From contig CAJWDO010000116.1 of the NCBI GenBank assembly GCA_913031555.1, forward strand, positions 1-5,907: 5,907 bases of DNA, read 5' to 3'. Positions 5,747 through 5,907 of the stretch are shown here, in pieces. Below the pieces are notes generated by a model that saw nothing but the letters and a program-made list of their open reading frames with translations, was not told where the DNA came from and searched no databases. Origin of the DNA: an uncultured Alphaproteobacteria bacterium. Lineage in GTDB: Bacteria; Pseudomonadota; Alphaproteobacteria; Puniceispirillales; Puniceispirillaceae. The position numbers and the translations under genes were made by a program. The first letter of the stretch is position 1; every line of letters starts with the position of its first letter.

Positions 5747-5907
5747 GGTATCGCCAAGCATCGCCAGCGCCGCCTTGCGCGCCGCCGGTGTGATTTCCTC
5801 AATCGCCGCCGCCTCGGTCCAGACAAGCCATGTCAGAATTTCGTGCCGTGGGTAGATCTGCGCCATCAACGCACCATACAGCGCCATCTGCCTGATATAG
5901 GAATCAG
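5735..5907 (-). CDS. addA: AddA helicase-nuclease, C-terminal fragment (cut by window edge)
   Basis: AddA is the UvrD-like helicase and RecB-type nuclease subunit of AddAB, which processes double-strand breaks for RecA-dependent repair in alphaproteobacteria. Only the last 56 residues are in the window, in the frame whose stop is at 5735-5737. They begin DSYIRQMALYGALMAQIYP and contain LTWLVWTEAAAIEEI. This matches the end of the nuclease domain in family members, where a Y-x-x-Q-[ML]-A-x-Y motif is followed by an I/V-Y-P and a strand with L-x-W-T. The conserved Q and Y of that motif are present here. The call rests on this motif plus position just upstream of trxA. The 5' part lies beyond 5907. 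Confidence 0.8.
   Translation of the reverse strand, partial: DSYIRQMALYGALMAQIYPRHEILTWLVWTEAAAIEEITPAARKAALAMLGDTATP

Noticed and set aside
5467..5826. - strand ORF (119 aa) overlapping trxA and the end of addA
   Set aside because: It is in a different frame from both, is Arg-rich without motifs, and is fully explained by trxA and addA coding.

Overview
The window splits into two unlike parts. From about 900 to the right end it is a compact, high-GC stretch of bacterial chromosome: trpB, trpA, accD and folC on the + strand, facing trxA and the C-terminal end of addA on the - strand. This gene order (trp synthase genes, then accD and folC, with addA-trxA converging on them) and the protein sequences point to an alphaproteobacterium. 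A marine SAR116-like lineage is a guess, not shown. The left ~900 bases look different. They hold one strongly GC3-biased reading frame with an N-terminal signal peptide and a C-terminal half resembling the SGNH/PC-esterase (TBL/CAS1-type) proteins common in algae and other eukaryotes.

Layout. 1-144: lower-GC leader with no supported gene. 145-876: predicted secreted SGNH-like protein, interrupted at codon 34 by an in-frame TGA (244-246) that gives a U/stop-Gly-Asp-Cys motif. About 877-975: no clear function and the likely zone of a junction. 930-2147: tryptophan synthase beta. 2204-3037: tryptophan synthase alpha. 3038-3131: spacer with a perfect 14-bp tandem duplication and a strong ribosome binding site. 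3132-4001: acetyl-CoA carboxylase carboxyltransferase beta. 4001-5320: folylpolyglutamate/dihydrofolate synthase, overlapping accD by one base (TGATG). 5336-5659 (-): thioredoxin. 5735-5907 (-): C-terminus of the AddA helicase-nuclease, cut by the window edge.

Functionally, TrpA and TrpB form the alpha2beta2 complex for the last two steps of tryptophan synthesis, AccD starts fatty acid synthesis, and FolC completes and polyglutamylates folates. They look co-transcribed by proximity rather than by shared pathway. TrxA and AddA come from an opposing unit.

The most interesting point is the left segment: either a eukaryotic (algal-type) selenoprotein candidate or a broken SGNH gene. It lies where trpF would normally be expected, so an assembly chimera or contaminated contig is the simplest explanation for its position. 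Horizontal transfer is the less likely alternative.
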